A DNA stretch of 28,129 bases from Chrysochromulina tobinii (Eukaryota; Haptophyta; Prymnesiales; Chrysochromulinaceae): NCBI GenBank assembly GCA_001275005.1, contig JWZX01002252.1, forward strand, positions 1 to 28,129, read 5' to 3'. Each line of letters opens with the position of its first letter. Position 1 is the stretch's first letter. The notes under the pieces are model-generated. The model was not told the DNA's origin, made no database searches, and was given only the letters and a program-made list of their open reading frames with translations. Below are positions 26,093 through 28,129 of this stretch, in pieces. A program made the position numbers and the translations under genes.

Positions 26093-27880
26093 CGGCAGCG
26101 GCGGCGGAGACGGCGGTGGCGGGGACGGCGGCGGCAACGACGGAGGCAACTTATTGCGTGCGCCGCAGTCGGTGCAATCCGTGCCGAGGGCACACTGTGC
26201 CGCCGCGCCAAAACGAGCAGAGAGCGAATCTGGGCCACCGTCCTGGCAGGCACCGTTGTGTGCAAATTGGCATATGTCGCTGCACCACATCGGCGGCGGC
26301 AACGGCGGCAACGGCGGCGGCAGTGGCGGTGGTGAGGGCGGCAGAGACGGCGACGGTGGCAGGAACGGTGGCGGCGACGGCGGCGGCGGCGGCGGCAATG
26401 GCGACGGCGGGGGCGGAGGCGCCGACGGAGGCGGCTGATGCGGCGGCGTTGCAGGTGGCGGCGTGGCTGGCCCGTTCCATGGTGCGTCACTGAAGCCTGG
26501 CCACACCAGCAAACCGGCGCCCACGCACAAAGCAAATGCCAGATCTCTTGGCGCGGGGTACGGCGCTGCCCGACGCTCAAGAGATGCCTCCTTAGGAAGA
26601 GCCGCGGCCGCGACCACCATGGCGCCTCTCCCTCCGCGGCGTTGTCCACGGCTGCTGCCACCGCCACTGGCCCCACCGTCACTACTGCTGCTCGCGCACG
26701 CGCCGGCGCAGCTGCCCCCGACGGCGCAGCGTCCACTCTTGTAGCCTTGATTGCCGAGGTTCGGCGTAGACGAGATCACATCAGGTGAGGGCGAGATCGA
26801 TATCTCAAGCTGCTCGAGCTGCTCGAGAAGCGCCGATGCACTGGGTGTGGGCAGATTCGGCCGCGGCGTGGCCATCATCAACGTGTCCTCGAGTGGCGCG
26901 CGCCAAGCGCCGCGCCGCTCGAGCGTCATCTCGATGCGCGAGATGGTCGTCTCAATATCATCGAGCTCGGCCGCCGGGACCGCCACGCCGAACGTAGCGC
27001 TCGGCGTCACCACGCCGACCGTAGCGCTCGGCGTGGCGCTCGGCGCGACGTCCGTCGTGACGCTCGGCGCTTCGCGTGGCGTCACCGCACTGGTGCTGCT
27101 TGGTATTTCGACCCTGGGGCAGAAGGCTGAACCGGCCAGCGGTGAGGCACAAGGGCTGTGAGCGACGACGAGCTTTTGCTGCTGCTCAAGCCGGCTCTCA
27201 ACTGCGGCGAGCTGCTGCTGCATCGAGAGGCACAGCTCCTCGAGCTCCGACTCGCGCCGGTGGGCCGCAGCCAGCGATTCACTCAGCTCCTCGAGTGCCG
27301 TCGCTTGCGTCACTCGACGATCCTCCTCCAAGCCGTGCTGCCAATGATGTAGAGCGGCAGAGAGCTTGAGGCGACCGAGGCGAGTGACGGCCACATCCAT
27401 GACCCACATCTCGGCCAGCGTCCGTGCACTAGCACGCGACCACTTCCTCAAATGGGAGCGCACTAGCAAGCGCCTTGCGGCAGCAAAAGCGTTCCACTGA
27501 TGGGAATGCTGCTCACAATAGTCACGCCATGACGCCAGGCACAAAGCGCGATCGTCACCGCGGCGAAAGATCTGGCGTATCAGCGTGCACTGCAGCTGCT
27601 TCACTAACCGCGACGCCTGAGAATCCACCGGGCAAATGTCAACGTTGGCGTGCACCACCAGAGCTCTCGCAATCTTCTCCTGGCTGCCCATCCGATACGC
27701 AGCCGCCTTGAGCAAGGAGCGGTGCCTAGCGAGGTCTTCGGGTGTCTTGATGGCCGGTGAGCGTAGCGATGGACTCCGCCCTTCTTGCGTTTTTCGAGAC
27801 GGGGTGCGCTTCACCGTCGACGGCGTCGGTGCCGGAAGTGGTGTCGACATTGCGTTTCGTTTGCGGACGTTACATCTCAT
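25982..27880 (-). CDS. Membrane protein with Trp-helix repeats, Pro-rich stalk and Cys-rich module
   Basis: The ORF is 632 residues from ATG 27880, with a second in-frame ATG at 27850. Residues about 95-195 form basic helices with periodic Trp (CLASWRDYCEQ, LRKWSRAS, LHHWQ), reminiscent of Sfi1-like repeats. A coiled coil follows (about 195-240), then Ser/Thr-rich SATVGV-type repeats. A hydrophobic span DLAFALCVGAGLLVWPGF (about 446-463) precedes a long Pro-rich stretch. This is interrupted by a Cys-rich module at about 531-576 (MWCSDICQFAHNG, CQDGG, CALGTDCTDCGAR). The stalk then ends in a Pro run and a stop inside the 33-bp repeat. I have seen similar Cys modules in algal proteins but cannot name a function. 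Cytosolic N-terminus and extracytosolic stalk are inferred. It may continue into the 23628-26006 ORF. Confidence 0.7.
26040..26092. repeat. GGC/CCG trinucleotide run
   Basis: An uninterrupted run of about 17 GGC units. In the minus sense it is poly-Pro in the upstream ORF and poly-Ala in the downstream ORF. Both frames are open here, so an indel in this run would switch one ORF into the other. Confidence 0.9.
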
Positions 27881-27984
27881 CTGCCATCACGGCGCCTTGT
27901 GCACCGTATCCTTCAATCGGTGTTCTATGCTTCTCCCGGCACCACGCTGCCTTATTGAGCGTTGCATGCATGCGCACGCTTCGG

Positions 27985-27991
27985 TATAAAA
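27985..27991 (+). promoter_or_regulatory. Possible TATA box (TATAAAA)
   Basis: TATAAAA is conspicuous in GC-rich DNA, about 140 bases from the window edge. It would serve a plus-strand transcript starting near 28015-28020. No downstream gene is visible in the window to confirm it. Confidence 0.3.
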
Positions 27992-28037
27992 TGGCGTTAC
28001 TCAGACTTGCAGCACATCACGACATCTTTTGCGTGTG

Positions 28038-28096
28038 CGATTGTGTGTTAGAAGTCACACAGACACACATTCACATTCACACACACACATTCACAC
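28038..28096. repeat. CA-rich microsatellite
   Basis: CACACAGACACACATTCACA-type units, imperfect, in non-coding DNA. Confidence 0.85.
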
Positions 28097-28129
28097 CAAG
28101 GCGGGTACCGCGCGGGGGCGGTTTAGAAG

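Larger units (their letters stand above)
27881..28129. other. Upstream region of the minus gene, window edge
   Basis: No coding sequence recognised. It holds a plus-strand TATA-like motif and a CA-rich tract at the right edge. Either a promoter for a plus-strand gene beyond the window or a 5' region for the minus gene would fit. Confidence 0.45.

Overview
The window is nuclear DNA from a GC-rich eukaryote, most likely a microalga. A haptophyte fits best, but this is an inference and no organism-specific marker settles it. The evidence is very high GC with GGC/CCG runs, large mostly intron-poor genes, short GT-AG introns, a four-repeat voltage-gated cation channel, and two modules I associate with algal and protist proteomes (an 'LNG...PENL' module and a Cys-rich 'CSD-C...DGG...GTDCTDCG' module). 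Nothing looks bacterial or viral: no operons, tRNAs, rRNAs, insertion sequences or CRISPR.

Layout. 1-6572 (+): 3' part of a Listerin gene (LTN1, ribosome-quality-control E3 ligase) with six short introns, ending in RWD and RING domains. 6837-7514 (-) and 7664-9325 (+): a divergent pair of homologous genes of unknown function forming an inverted duplication. 9750-10742 (-): small IQ/PDZ protein with four repeated basic-Ser/Thr motifs. 11189-16189 (-): 1666-residue Kelch, IPT and filamin-like protein in one exon. 16697-23280 (-): complete four-domain channel of 2034 residues in four exons. 23628-27880 (-): two overlapping ORFs that may be one two-membrane-span protein, with a SUCO/Slp1-like segment and a Cys-rich module.

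The most unusual feature is the introns. Most are bounded by direct copies of exon sequence (19-36 bp). Three LTN1 introns share a common core ending in CCCCACAG. Several others, in both LTN1 and the channel on the opposite strand, are filled by a roughly 10-bp minisatellite based on CTGATTRCCA, always in the sense orientation of the host gene. Each unit carries CTGAT, a perfect match to the CTRAY branch-point consensus. This looks like recent intron gain by an introner-like or segmental-duplication process, with arrays of candidate branch points.

The channel is notable for a predicted D/K/D/D selectivity ring, a canonical EF-hand pair between repeats II and III, and two copies of the LNG...PENL module in cytosolic segments. 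The genes do not form an evident pathway. Neighbouring genes are arranged convergently, divergently or in tandem as is usual for nuclear DNA.
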